Source of the DNA: Bolinopsis microptera | Lineage: Eukaryota > Ctenophora > Tentaculata > Lobata > Bolinopsidae | Assembly (NCBI RefSeq): GCF_026151205.1 | Contig: NC_087072.1 | Location: 16,569,669 to 16,633,668, forward strand | Direction of reading: 5' to 3' | Length of the DNA: 64,000 nucleotides | Part shown: positions 49,901 through 58,389 of the stretch, one piece after another | Layout of the letters: each line of letters begins with the position of its first letter | How positions within the stretch are numbered: position 1 is the first letter of the stretch | Program-made: the position numbers and the translations under genes | The notes under the pieces: generated by a model | The model's input: only the letters and a program-made list of their open reading frames with translations | Told to the model about the DNA's origin: nothing | Database searches by the model: none

Positions 49901-50557
49901 AAGGCCCAGGCCGCAAAGAGGCCTGCTGGGACAGGTCGAGGGGAGCCCAACACTAACCCTGTAATAGAAGAACCTATGTGAGTAATACATTTTTTAATTG
50001 GGCATTGGGGCTATAACAAATTTTAAAATTTGCGACCTGCTTAGCATTTTGTGTTTTAGCATTAAGTTTTAGGCTTTAGTATTAAGTTGAAAGCTCGGAT
50101 GTTTTCACCAGTTTTGTATGGATGTATAAAATTTCAAATGAGATTGATTAAACCATTAAATCACTTGAATATTTCATTAATCAATCCATCTCGTTTCAGT
50201 CGCATCCCAACAACGTTCCCAGTGATTGATTCTAAGGTTAAGATGGTGAAGTTTATCTGGAAGAGTCCTAACAAACCGAAACTGATTCTTGGACTCATAG
50301 CGCAACTTGTAGGCGGGCTTCTAGCTGGATTTCTCCTCAACGCTTCCGTACGTTTTCACTTTTCACTCATCTTTATCAGTGGCATTGACTCAATACATTC
50401 TAAGTCCTACACCTTGTATTCTACATCGCAATATAGGTACTGATGAAATTAAAACTACTGTCGGTTATTATTTGACCGCCGCAATACGGTTTTATAACAA
50501 TTATTTCAGGGTATGGTTACAAGTTTGCTCGGTGTTGGTGGTGGTGAAGAAGCATAA
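17470..50557 (+). CDS. Ferlin with DysF domain (dysferlin/myoferlin-type), 26 exons
   Basis: Large tail-anchored C2-domain protein. Ferlins of this class act in Ca2+-dependent vesicle fusion and membrane repair. I assembled 26 exons with GT-AG introns and agreeing phases: 6,126 coding bases, 2,041 residues, the usual ferlin length. Domain order: C2A (about 16-138), C2B (168-255), FerI (258-315), C2C (340-505), FerA (about 620-700), FerB (720-790), DysF (822-1030), C2D (1057-1150), C2E (1228-1320), C2F (1510-1630), C2G (1750-1870) and a transmembrane helix near 2005-2024, followed by about 17 luminal residues. A DysF domain separates it from otoferlin-type ferlins. Exon 1 covers 40% of the protein, whereas exons 2-26 are 48-275 bp. 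Intron 19 is about 21.8 kb with a GPCR gene inside. The start codon is uncertain; see the exon-1 entry. Confidence 0.93.
20155..26902 (+). CDS. Ferlin exons 2-19: DysF, C2D, C2E, C2F
   Basis: Exons 20155-20235, 20413-20598, 20724-20826, 21054-21184, 21667-21796, 21987-22061, 22249-22326, 23229-23410, 23650-23901, 24059-24333, 24442-24590, 24722-24874, 25007-25201, 25323-25470, 25649-25921, 26067-26185, 26300-26467 and 26769-26902. DysF signature pairs: GRWGVKNLTRPQFS with PKGWTWEGEWEI, then DWEWTHEWVID with GWSYTHS and RRMWKRER. C2D: YEVRVHIFQGRTL, TFDQTLKFEDIEVIG. Inter-C2: LPPGIRPVMKLTRIE. C2E: ILSWGLRKLKFWNS. Exon 12 adds a Gly/Glu/Ser-rich linker. C2F: LRVLIRVYCLEGIQL and LIGETKIDIENRF. 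Oddity: exon 3 ends AAG|GTTCTC, a poor donor, but it is the only choice that keeps the frame into exon 4. In C2F the Ca2+-loop region reads YDFEATEEKHDKL, lacking the usual DxD spacing. Confidence 0.9.
21188..21404. repeat. 28-bp minisatellite in ferlin intron 5
   Basis: About eight head-to-tail copies of a 28-bp unit built from GCTAATTAGGTGATCCTGCT followed by AATTATGT, with single-base variants and a few shortened junctions. It begins three bases past the donor of exon 5, so the array starts almost at the splice site. Confidence 0.9.
22661..23138. repeat. Perfect 8-bp satellite (ATGCTTAT)n in ferlin intron 8
   Basis: About 60 uninterrupted, apparently perfect copies of ATGCTTAT fill more than half of the 902-bp intron between exons 8 and 9. 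Since 8 and 3 are coprime, all three plus-strand frames read the same octapeptide repeat MLICLYAY and stay open over hundreds of bases. These are artefacts of the repeat, not genes. The purity suggests recent expansion or a consensus collapse. Confidence 0.97.
27591..27606. repeat. Poly-G tract, 16 G
   Basis: Uninterrupted run of 16 G on the plus strand inside the long ferlin intron, preceded by GAGGA. Such tracts are often mis-sized by sequencing. Confidence 0.85.
29307..29890. mobile_element. Foldback/MITE with 74-bp terminal inverted repeats
   Basis: 29,307-29,380 and 29,817-29,890 are reverse complements over 74 bp with one mismatch, starting TGTATTCTTGTG on the left and ending CAAGAATACA on the right. 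The arms read through a common segment containing GATCCCGTTTGATGCGACAA. Next to the right arm is a short tandem array of GAAACGTTGA-type units (29,745-29,812). There is no transposase frame, so it is non-autonomous. No clear target duplication is visible. Confidence 0.75.
34508..34560. repeat. 53-bp near-perfect palindrome (hairpin)
   Basis: AAGTCAGACTCCATTACCAT... pairs with ...ATGGTAGTGTAGTCTGACTT across a centre at about 34,534, with arms of 26 bases and about three mismatches. It lies in the long ferlin intron. It could be a minimal MITE or the stem of a structured RNA. There is no ordinary loop, which argues against a miRNA precursor. Confidence 0.6.
35369..36001. mobile_element. MITE, CCTTACAAGACAT family, copy 3 (inverted)
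   Basis: Reverse-complement relative of 10,559-11,211 along most of its length. It shares segments with CGATCATGAATTGC, GTCACTACTTTATTGGCCAC and CTATACCCTCTGGAGGATTA, all found inverted in that copy. Ends TCTTACGAGAAATATTT and TATGTCTCGTAAGA; TA follows on the right, while the left TA is not preserved. No coding capacity. Located in ferlin intron 19. Confidence 0.8.
36200..36218. repeat. GA microsatellite
   Basis: Uninterrupted (GA)n of about nine copies within the ferlin intron. Confidence 0.85.
39414..40243. mobile_element. TA-flanked DNA transposon remnant carrying a transposase fragment
   Basis: Terminal inverted repeats CCTTAGTTCCCAAAAATTTG and CAAATTTTTGGGAATTAAGG (one mismatch) are flanked by TA at 39,412-39,413 and 40,244-40,245. 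Sub-terminal sequence is rich in AAATTTGGGC and its complement. A plus-strand frame inside (39,649-39,918) resembles the C-terminal tail of a cut-and-paste transposase, so this is an internally deleted copy of an autonomous element, which neither MITE family here can claim. TA duplication points to the Tc1/mariner/pogo type. Confidence 0.75.
39649..39918 (+). pseudogene. C-terminal fragment of a DNA transposase (possibly pogo-like)
   Basis: 89 residues inside the TA-flanked element. The pattern LTVIREVHARWINELF, then RKGFEKSGITDA and a final DDNPFADLV is what I recall from C-terminal tails of pogo/CENP-B-related transposase proteins. The DDE catalytic core is absent. The frame ends 325 bp before the right terminus, fitting a gene whose 5' part was deleted. 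The family assignment rests on short motifs and is tentative. Confidence 0.4.
42331..42360. repeat. Interstitial telomere-like TTAGGG tract
   Basis: GTTAGGGATTGGGTTAGGG continues into further TTAGGG units, three or four in all, matching the metazoan telomere repeat. It is short and lies inside the ferlin intron, so it is not a chromosome end. Confidence 0.8.
45728..46960 (+). CDS. Intronless divergent class A-like GPCR nested in ferlin intron
   Basis: 410-residue seven-transmembrane receptor in one exon, on the same strand as the ferlin gene around it. TM1 about 38-62 (NPLIFYSY), TM2 72-98, TM3 114-140, TM4 150-173, TM5 207-236, TM6 250-272, TM7 284-304. An outer Cys opens TM3 (FFSCTFGC). 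The DRY position reads TRM, keeping the Arg (R135). TM7 has FNPCVI, an NPxxY variant without the Tyr. TM1 has SLNPL where GNxxV is usual. The 100-residue tail is Ser/Thr-rich and ends acidic (VDDKSE), typical of a phosphorylated receptor tail. The N-terminus has five Gln. Ligand and subfamily are unknown. The intronless structure contrasts with the eight-exon GPCR at 8 kb and suggests a retroposed or independent lineage. The downstream boundary of its transcript is not visible. Confidence 0.85.
   Translation: MQQQQQEDYEIQHLISLSNSYLDMTFTFGAGPKHDPYINYFFAAFMIVCFIISTSLNPLIFYSYTKKNKTIQNFLFKVIASTDFLTNLVPTLFMSYVFLSKMQFEYTFNNQLPEFFSCTFGCISQVTTTMMAVTRMISILKPFFIVKFKWVLAYLIFYAIYMSIGNAGGLIITGIRDSNNISEKEYQIMLKEHGNKLDFTSVATIEILNKFLCFAMNVFHCFLGIFCSFVTVGYLRSIVGGSAEQVRKLKSCNTILIMNIPYVISIVSNFLAYYQVIGIDFKLVNHYLLPILTSAFNPCVIVARTPALKVAFASPKNRRQSMYSRSAVTTVHTQRFTQKTPIVIFENPSMGNGTETEGSGVYFPENENNIELVSVSNTSSPSPDRVNSASGSDERVCSADSVLMVDDKSE
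48392..48422. repeat. AAAAT microsatellite
   Basis: About six copies of AAAAT/ATAAA in tandem, ending in ATTTAAAAAT, in the last 300 bp of ferlin intron 19. Confidence 0.8.
48700..50557 (+). CDS. Ferlin exons 20-26: C2G and C-terminal membrane anchor
   Basis: Exons 48700-48829, 49015-49173, 49341-49436, 49582-49671, 49818-49977, 50200-50347 and 50510-50557. Phase 0 at 48,700 matches the phase-0 donor of exon 19 (ATTGAC|GTGAGT at 26,903), and the protein reads on without a gap in the ferlin pattern, so the two blocks are one gene. Recognisable pieces: GSFNWRFLHKFHY (C2G), CHMSMIPGYEKPP, KTLGWWPIYVKKP, RPAGTGRGEPNTNP and the helix KLILGLIAQLVGGLLAGFLL. C2G loses the usual acidic loop before the last strand (SDADPSIAPLPYG), so Ca2+ binding by it is doubtful. 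The last exon encodes only 15 residues ending GVGGGEEA. Confidence 0.9.
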
Positions 50558-50841
50558 AAGACAAAATGCGAAGAGACCAAACGTACCACATTTACATTTA
50601 CAGCCCATGACCCGCGGCCGCATTTGAATAATCTAAACTGCACTCGAAACCAAGGAACTGGCAATGGTAAAATCTAAAACCAAAGCCAGTAGAGAATAGA
50701 ATTGTAAATTTTCTGTAGATGTTAGGGCGGAATGATTTTTACAGAGTCGAAAGAAAGTAGAATGACAATAGATTATTTTGCTTACAGTTTAAATCGATAG
50801 AGATGACTCTAACCAGCTTTGCGACTTTCATTTATAGTTTA

Positions 50842-50847
50842 AATAAA
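50842..50847 (+). terminator. Candidate poly(A) signal of ferlin
   Basis: AATAAA in an AT-rich context 285 bp after the stop. Position and strand fit, but there is no independent support. Confidence 0.3.
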
Positions 50848-51040
50848 TGACATCTTAAAAGTTTTTTATCTACTGAATTAACATTGTTAATCACCATGTT
50901 GTAACCATAGATCAAGGATTCTTTTAACATTTCAATATTACAACACTAGTATGTTTTGGTTGTCAAAGTTAAAAAAAATATGAAGCATGATGATGGTGGT
51001 TATGATGATGATGAAGATAATCTTGCTTGATTGACGATGT

Positions 51041-51094
51041 CAATCCGTCGAGATCGTTGCTCTGCGAAGCAGAGCAACGATCGTCGACGGATTG
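51041..51094. repeat. 54-bp hairpin with 3-nt loop
   Basis: CAATCCGTCGAGATCGTTGC TCTGC, loop GAA, then the reverse complement GCAGAGCAACGATC GTCGACGGATTG, with one unpaired base in the left arm. GC-rich compared with its surroundings. Origin unknown; a small MITE or insertion-linked structure is possible. Confidence 0.7.
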
Positions 51095-51890
51095 AGATAA
51101 TTACTTTCATCACGCGCATTGTGAGCCGCGCCAAATGAAATTGATGACAATGTGCACTTTGGTAACCAATACGGTAATCTAGCACGTGTGGAGCTGAGAG
51201 CCGCGCACTGCTCCCGTATTGCTGGCAGGCAGCTGCAAAACTGACTGTCATGATTGATTGATTGGGAATCGAGCGGTTTACTCGATTAATGTTTACTCAA
51301 AATTATAATACAAACAGTAATAGATAGAAAATAGTAACGTTAAAGAATTCTTTTAAAAAACCCTCTGGAAAGGGCACTGCACACGGTTTATCAAAAAGTA
51401 CACTGTGATCATGAAGTACTATGAACTACAGATTTAAAAAACACAACGCTTCACGCTACACATGATATTACACATCCATAACCTATAGATTAAGAAGTTT
51501 AGAATTGCACTGAACAGCTTGGACTATTGATTTTAAAATTTTGTGCAAAATTTTACCATCAGTGATTAATGATTTTGGCCGGTAACTCAGCGCTTACAGT
51601 AATTATGAGTGCGCGATTGAGATTAATGTATGGAAAAAGAATTTAGCGGCAGTGAAATGCTTGCTTATCTACGCTAAGTGGGGGTAGTTATGCGAGCGGT
51701 TATTATATTGGTAGTCAGTAATTGCGAGTTGTCATTTAAATTTGTGTCATTTAGTGTAGTTTCTATGTGCTGGGTTGTGTGATTTTCATACTGCTCCCTG
51801 TTGCAAGCCATTAATTAGACAATAGACTTAATTTAAACTTAGATTATATTCGTTTCAGTTGAAATTCGATTCAGGTTAAATGTTAAAAGT

Positions 51891-54237
51891 TTAAATTTCA
51901 CGTCTAGACTGTCTTAGGCCAGGAACATTGTGCAGTAGGAATGGTTGCCACTCGTTAACATCACCATCACTTTGAAGATTAAGAAGCATTTTCTTGGCAC
52001 TACTCTTGAACAGATTTATCGAAAATAATGTCGGAAGTGTAGTAACGTCTGCTTTGTCTGCGAAGACAGAGAGCAGTGGTCCCTTGTAGAAAATACTGTT
52101 TTGAAAGTGTCTTTTCCCGTATAACTGGAGCCAGGAGCAGGCTGACGTGTGATCAGAAAGTTTTGTGGGTATGTCGACGGGAAAAGCTTGAGAGATGTTT
52201 TTGGGGACTAATTGTGGCATGCTTTTAACTTTATGCATCAAGATAATTGAGTTGTAAACGATAAGACCATGCACAGTGAGAATTTCATGTTCACTGAAAA
52301 ATGGCTTTGTGTGTTGTGGTAAGGCACCTTCCTTAAAGTAGTAGTTTACGAAGCCAGGCATAATAGCCCTTATTCCTTGCTTCTGTTTGCTGAATAAAGC
52401 ATCTATATGGCTTTTTGCAGCAAAACCCCATATCAATGAACAATAGTTTATATGAGACTGTACAAAGCTTTGGTATATCTGGAGTCTAACTTTAATCGGC
52501 AGCCGACTTTTTATTTTGTACATAATACCAATATACCGCATCATTTTCGCTTTAAGAGCAGTAATGTGACTGGTCCAGGTCAATTTTTCGTCAACAATTA
52601 CGCCAAGAAATCGGGCCTCAGTTTTTCGCTCAATAGTGGTGCCTGCAATTTGAATATTTACGTCAGGTGTTGAGGTTCTGTTGGGTGAGAGGAGCATGTA
52701 GCACGTTTTCTTAAGGTTTAACGAAAGACCATTTTGATCTACCCAGTTTATCAATAAAGGTGAAAATTCGGTCATCTTTTGTAGTATTTCTTGATGATTT
52801 TTACCTGAGATAATTATGTTTGCGTCGTCAGCATATAAAACAAATTTAGCGTACGATTTGATTTTTGGCATGTCATTGATATATATTATGAAAAGTAAAG
52901 GTCCTAAAATACTGCCTTGCGGCACTCCGTGTCTCATGGACTGTGAGGAAGAATTTGTGCCCCCTATTGAAACATACTGACTCCTGGAACTTAGATAAGA
53001 CTTGAACCATTGGTGTGCTAGTCCTCTTATGCCATAATGATACAGTTTGTCTAAGAGAATATCGTGGGAAATTACATCAAACGCTTTGCTAAAATCAAGT
53101 AGGAGGAGTAGAGAGACCTCTTTTTTGGAGAGGTTGTGTCTAATCGTGTTGGTTGCATCAAGGAGCGCATGTTCACACGACCGACCCGGCCGAAAACCGT
53201 ATTGTCCTTCAAATAAAGTGCTATGTCGCTCCAGGAAGTCAAGGACTCTTCTGTGCATGAGTTTCTCATAGATTTTTGAAAAGGTGCAGAGCAATGATAT
53301 TGGTCTGTAGTTTTTCACATCCAGTTTTGAGCCTCCCTTAAGGATAGGAACTACCTTTGCAATTTTCAGTGATGTCGGAAAGCAGCCTTCATTGAAGGAA
53401 GAATTTACTACATTTGAGAGTATTCCACAAAACTTAGGACAATCCTTGGCAATCTTGAGCGGCTCAACTTTTACATCCTGTGTGGCCTTATTTTTCAAGG
53501 TACATATTGTTCGTTGGATTTCGACAGGATCAGTGGGCGAGATGAACATGCTCTCCTCAACCTGGCTGTCTAAATATCTTGCATGCCCGCCAGGGTCGAA
53601 AGTGGTACGCGCACTGATCTGATCTTTGATTCTAGTTGCTATATTAGCAAAGTACGCGTTGAAATGTTCAGCAACATCGCGGTTCGAATTTATCAAGTTT
53701 CCATCATCTCTCCTCAATTTGAATTTGGAATTTTGCTTAGCTTTCCTGCCTAGAAGTTTATTTATCATCTCCCACTGTTTCTTGGAATTGTACTGATATT
53801 CTTCAAAGTATTTTTTGTGGTATTTGTCCCTTGCTAGATTGATATGTTTTTCACAAAAATTTTTCAATTTTTTGTACGTAGCATCATTTTTCTGTGTGGG
53901 GCAAACTGTGGATTCAAAATACATCAAGTTTTTTCGAGCACACGCGTCTTCAAGCCACGGCAGAATAAAAGGCTTGGGGTTTTTCCTTTCATTCATCCTT
54001 CTGACATGCTTAGATTTGATTGGATACGCGGTGTTATAGTGCTTGTTGTAAATTTCGTTGAACTTATCATACTGCTCATTAGCATCCATGTTTGATGTTA
54101 TTTGCTCCCAATTTTCAGCGTCGATCAGTTCGTAAAATTTTAAGTTATTAGCGGCGTTGAATGCACGTGTATCACGCTTTTGTGATCGTTCGGTTTTGGA
54201 TCGATCATTAGGCTCATGGTAGTCGGGTGCCGCGCGG
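51891..54237 (-). CDS. 5'-truncated LINE ORF2: reverse transcriptase
   Basis: Non-LTR retrotransposon protein. From the first ATG (54,089) it has 732 residues and the frame stays open upstream to about 54,237 (AAPDYHEPNDRSK...). It runs without a stop through a post-endonuclease linker (YDKFNEIYNKHY), then RT motifs YRPISLL, QYGFRPGRSCEHAL, LLLDFSKAFDVISHDILL, HGVPQGSILGPLLFIIYIND, the catalytic YADD (VLYADDANIII) and FLGVIVDEKLTW. The overall wording is closest to the CR1/L2/jockey grouping; clade not determined. The apurinic-type endonuclease that should precede the RT is absent because the copy stops at a 12-bp-arm hairpin (54,238-54,267). 5' truncation is typical of target-primed reverse transcription. 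An intact RT frame implies recent insertion, but this copy cannot be autonomous. Confidence 0.93.
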
Positions 54238-54267
54238 ACTTATCGCTCGGTCGATCGAGCGATAAGT
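54238..54267. repeat. 12-bp-arm hairpin at the LINE truncation point
   Basis: ACTTATCGCTCG, spacer GTCGAT, CGAGCGATAAGT: perfect arms of 12 bp. The motif CTTATCGCTCG occurs again at 54,272-54,283, giving three occurrences in 46 bp. The reading frame of the LINE closes inside the hairpin, so this is probably the junction between element and target. Confidence 0.7.
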
Positions 54268-54384
54268 AGCTCCTTATCGCTCGTGCGCGTCGTCACTTCA
54301 AGCACAATTGCGCGTCGTATCGTACTCGATGCTTGCCAAAGAGCTTTAATACTTTGGTTTTGGCGTGTTACATCTGAAGTCCAG

Positions 54385-55550
54385 AAGATGAATCCGAGAT
54401 TGTGGAACCAGATGATACGGTTTTTGAGGCATTTTGATACGGTCATTTCAGTCTTTTAAAGTAGTTTCAGAGTGCTGGAAATGGTTGTACGGTGTAGGGG
54501 GATGTGTTTACTAACTATTTTGACGTCAAAATTGTCGCCAGAGGCTCCCTGAGTCATGGAATGAACGGAATGAACAAAAATGAATTTTTTTTCTAAAACT
54601 CGTCGGATTGCCCCAAAACAGGTCGGAATCGTTTGGTATTGACCCTTATAGTGTTCCTACAAAGTTTGGTGGCCCTAGCACTCCCAGAACGCCCACTAGA
54701 GACTTAATTCCATTTCCGTATCAAAAAGCTGGTTCCTGAGTATCCGATATTGATACGGTCATTTCAGTCTGTTAAAGGGGCTGCAGAGTGCTGGAGATGA
54801 TTGTACGGTGTAGGGGGATGTGTTTACTAACTATTTTGACGTCAAAATAGTCGCCCAAGACTCCCTGAGTCATGGAATGAACGGAATGAACAAAAATGAA
54901 TTTTTTTTTCTAAAACTCGTCGGATTGCCCCAAAACAGGTCGGAATCGTTTGGTATTGACCCTTATAGTGTTCCTACAAAGTTTGGTGGCCCTAGCACTC
55001 CCAGAACGCCCACTAGAGACTTAATTCCATTTCCGTATCAAAAAGCTGGTTCCTGAGTATCCGATATTGATACGGTCATTTCAGTCTGTTAAAGGGGCTG
55101 CAGAGTGCTGGAGATGATTGTACGGTGTAGGGGGATGTGTTTACTAAATATTTTGACGTCAAAATAGTCGCCCAAGACTCCCTGAGTCATGGAATGAACG
55201 AAATGATCAAAAATGAACATTTTTATAAAACTCGTCGGATGGCCCCAAAACAGGTAGGAATCGTTTGGTATTGACCCTAATAGTGTTCCCACAAAGTTTT
55301 GTGGCACTAGCACTCCCAGAACACCCATTATACCCTTGGCTGGATTCAAGAATTTAGAACCAGTTGAGCAGATAAAACGGATTTTGAGAAATTTTGTCTG
55401 CTTGTGTTGTTGCAGAGAGTTGAATTTGGTTCAACAGTATTCAAACAAGATGTGTTCCAACTTAGTTTTGTAGCCCTACCAGTTTCAGAACGTCCACTAG
55501 AATCCGGTTCCATTTTCTTCCAAGAAGCTGTAGACAAGGTTGTTTGAAAT
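54385..55550. repeat. Satellite of about 316 bp, three units plus a degenerate fourth
   Basis: The phrase AGAGTGCTGG recurs at 54,469, 54,785 and 55,102, giving a period of 316-317 bp. Each unit carries GGTGTAGGGGGATGTG, a 16-bp palindrome ATTTTGACGTCAAAAT (54,517; 54,833; 55,150), GAATGAACAAAAATGAA, CTCGTCGGATTGCCCCAAAA and CACTCCCAGAACGCCCACTA. A diverged copy continues to about 55,550. Variants of the same unit, with a longer spacer and a period of 340 bp, sit within both arms of the palindrome. Short frames here are repeat by-products. Confidence 0.9.
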
Positions 55551-55774
55551 TTAAATTTAACCTCTCTGGTAATACAACTTTTTACTTGGATGGATTTCAA
55601 TAATTAAAGAGAGCAGATTGTTACTTTGTTATTTTTGAGATTTGATTTTTTGATATCATATGTATAAATGTATAAATCAGTTTCTACAAATTATAACAGC
55701 AATTGGCAGTAATAAAGCGGTAGTAATAGTTTTGCACAACATCAATCATAATATCATTCAATACTTCAATACCT
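55551..55774. other. 3' flank of the left-arm repeat-protein gene
   Basis: AT-rich sequence between the degenerate satellite and the stop codon of the minus-strand repeat protein. No gene is seen. It would hold the 3' UTR of that gene. Confidence 0.4.
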
Positions 55775-57865
55775 TCAAAATAATTTAACTCGGTTATAAT
55801 AATTTAAACGCAGATCTAAAAGAACTAAGCACAGTAGTAGGATGAACTTCCAGGCAAGGTTGGAGGAAGGTAGAGGTGAAGCTGTGGGTAAGGATAGTAG
55901 GCTGGGAAGGATCCATTTCTGATCCAGAGCTGATGATTTGGGTTGAACTGATGATTTAGGTGGTACAGATGATTTGGGTTGAGCTGATGATTTGGGTTGA
56001 GTTGATGATTTGGGTTGAACTGATGATTTGGGTTGAGCTGATGATTTTGGTTGAGCTGAAGATTTAGGTTGAGCTGATGATTTGGGTTGAACTGATGATT
56101 TGGGTTGAGCTGATGATTTGGGTTGAACTGATGATTTGGGTTGAGCTGATGATTTGGGTTGAACTGATGATTTGGGTTGAACTGATGATTTGGGTAGAAC
56201 TGATGACTTGGGTTGGGCTGATGATTTGGGTTGAACTGATGATTTAGGTGGTACAGATGATTTGGGTTGAGCTGATGATTTGGGTTGAGTTGATGATTTG
56301 GGTTGAACTGATGATTTTGGTTGAGCTGAAGATTTTGGTTGAGCTGAAGATTTGGGTTGATCTGATGATTTGGGTTGAGCTGATGATTTGGGTTGAGCTG
56401 ATGATTTGGGTTGGGCTGATGATTTGGGTTGAACTGATGATTTAGGTGGTACAGATGATTTGGGTTGAGCTGATGATTTGGGTTGAGCTGATGATTTTGG
56501 TTGAGCTGAAGATTTAGGTTGAGCTGATGATTTGGGTTGAACTGATGATTTGGGTTGAGCTGATGATTTGGGTTGAACTGATGATTTGGGTTGAGCTGAT
56601 GATTTGAGTTGAACTGATGATTTGGGTTGAGCTGATGATTTGGGTAGAACTGATGACTTGGGTTGGGCTGATGATTTGGGTTGAACTGATGATTTAGGTG
56701 GTACAGATGATTTGGGTTGAGCTGATGATTTGGGTTGAGTTGATGATTTGGGTTGAACTGATGATTTTGGTTGAGCTGAAGATTTTGGTTGAGCTGAAGA
56801 TTTGGGTTGAGCTGATGATTTGGGTTGAGCTGATGATTTGGGTTGAGCTGATGATTTGGGTTGAGCTGATGATTTGGGTTGAGCTGATGATTTAGGTGGT
56901 ACAGATGAGTTGGGTGGTACAGATGAGTTGGGTGGTACAGATGAGTTGGGTGGTACAGATGAGTTGGGTGGTACAGATGAGTTGGGTGGTACAGATGAGT
57001 TGGGTGGTACAGATGAGTTGGGTGGTACAGATGATTTGGATGAGGGACGAGAGGAAGACAGTTCCTTAATACAATCTAGACTATGTTTGGAAATAGATGG
57101 ATCAATCTTTACATAATCAGAAAACTTAGGCAAATCTATATCTGAACGTTTCAACTTCTTACTCTTAAACTTAGGTGCTTGCTCGAAATCCTCGTCTGAG
57201 TCGACAGAGGGTTTGACTGAATGTTTACGTGACTGATTATCTAACTTGGCACCTAGTTCCTTCCTATTCTGGAGTACCTGTTCGGCAGAACAAATCATAA
57301 CAGAGTACGACTTGTCTGCCCGAACTTCCTCAACAGAATGAAACAACTGGTCAGAGTATCTAACTAAAATCTTAGAACTTATGGAGGTGTGGAAACTTGC
57401 AACTATTCCATCTAATACTTTCTGGCTCTCCAAGAGATTAAACTTAAGAGACCTATCAGTTATTATGCAGCTATATAAATTTAAGAGAGCCTCTACAGAG
57501 CCATCCTTATCTAGTGAGCAGTGGTCAGAACATTAATATACATCTAAAGTGTGCTTACAGGGGAAAAAGTGCTTAAAGAACTGTTGCAACTTATCAGATA
57601 AAGGAAACATGAGCTGAACTAAGGAACTACAAAACAATCTAACGTGGGGTATCTTAGGACCTGACTTAAGATCAGAAATGAACACATAAGAACCACACTC
57701 TAACCGCAGTACTACAGAGGAGCACACGGTCAGGGGGTCAGAATAAGCATGTGATAAAGGAGGCAAAGCATCCTGCATATTATGATAATATACACCTAAA
57801 GATGAATCGAACTTGTGGGAGTCACGAATGAGCTCAACCACGGCATTTACCTGAGATGTATCCAT
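55775..57865 (-). CDS. Unknown protein with SSxQPK hexapeptide array (left palindrome arm)
   Basis: No family recognised. Reading from ATG 57,865: 110 codons (CGSYVFISDLKSG, LQQFFKHFFPC), an in-frame TAA (57,534-57,536), then the same frame stays open to 55,775. A 48-bp intron, 57,511-57,558 in plus coordinates (donor CCT|GTAAGC, branch-like TTCTGAC, acceptor CACTAG), would remove the stop in frame and give 680 residues. Without it the gene is broken or read through. After the break: a charged segment with basic KFKSKKLKR, about 61 units of S-S-x-x-P-K/N (seven VPPN, then AQPK/VQPK/TQPK), and a C-terminal hydrophobic stretch WKFILLLCLVLLDL that could be a membrane anchor. There is no signal peptide. 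The TATA box is at 58,180-58,187. A near-identical copy is divergent at 62,069. A surface or gag-like structural protein is possible but unsupported. Confidence 0.6.
55931..57037. repeat. 18-bp coding minisatellite with 450-bp higher-order period (left arm)
   Basis: About 61 tandem 18-bp units, each encoding a hexapeptide. Two variant-rich stretches are near-identical 450 bp apart (starting near 56,248 and 56,698), a higher-order unit of 25 copies. Antisense frames reading IWVELM repeats are artefacts. Confidence 0.9.
57511..57558 (-). other. Candidate 48-bp intron removing an in-frame stop (left arm)
   Basis: Minus strand: donor CCT|GTAAGC, branch-site-like TTCTGAC, pyrimidine-leaning CACTGCTCAC and acceptor TAG. 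The length is a multiple of three and it contains the TAA separating the two open stretches. It is shorter than any intron I placed elsewhere in the window (about 90 bp or more). Confidence 0.4.
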
Positions 57866-58179
57866 AGGGAGTAGTCGTGTTGACTGAGTTAGCTGTAAAA
57901 AACAGCCAATAAGTAAAACTCAGATAGGGAGAAGTGTAGTCAAAGAACTGGTTGAAGGAAACAACACAGTCCAGATAGGAGTAGGAAGGGAGGACTCAGA
58001 ACTAGTTGTAGAAAACAACGTAGTTTAGAGTAAAGTAGGCAAAGAAGACAGGCACGTAGCGTAAACTACAAAATAAAAATGTGTATTTGAAAGATAGAGC
58101 TTAAAGTTGAAATGTCAAAAGATTGTACTCAGTGTGTGAAATAGTAAACTGAAACCGGGTGAGCTATATTTCACGAGGG

Positions 58180-58187
58180 TATTTATA
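58180..58187 (-). promoter_or_regulatory. TATA box of left-arm repeat-protein gene
   Basis: TATAAATA on the minus strand inside GGGTATAAATACCC, itself nearly palindromic, 315 bp upstream of the ATG at 57,865. Mirrors 61,747-61,754. Confidence 0.55.
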
Positions 58188-58389
58188 CCCGCTTCATCGT
58201 GACAGGGATAACGAGCCAATTGTTTACAAACAAGCAGCAAGCATGTGAATCCTTCTTGATAAGGTTCAGATCACGTTTGATCGCATGCAGGGTTCTTGTC
58301 TCCGATAGATCAGATCATTGTCTTCTAAGAAGATCATATCCTCGTTCTTGCCCCCTCTGGCTCCAGTGGATCTCATCATTACTCGATAA

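Larger units (their letters stand above)
50558..51890. other. 3' flank of ferlin and intergenic DNA
   Basis: No gene. A possible polyadenylation hexamer AATAAA lies at 50,842-50,847, 285 bp past the ferlin stop. A strong hairpin lies at 51,041-51,094. The right edge would hold the 3' end of the minus-strand LINE, but I see no clear poly-A or tail repeat to fix it. Confidence 0.5.

Noticed and set aside
54820-55349. Several 66-88 codon frames in the satellite
   Set aside because: The same peptides recur in every unit on both strands; repeat artefacts.
56248-56895. Plus-strand frames with IWVELM repeats (also 63,039-63,740 minus)
   Set aside because: Antisense readings of the 18-bp hexapeptide array.
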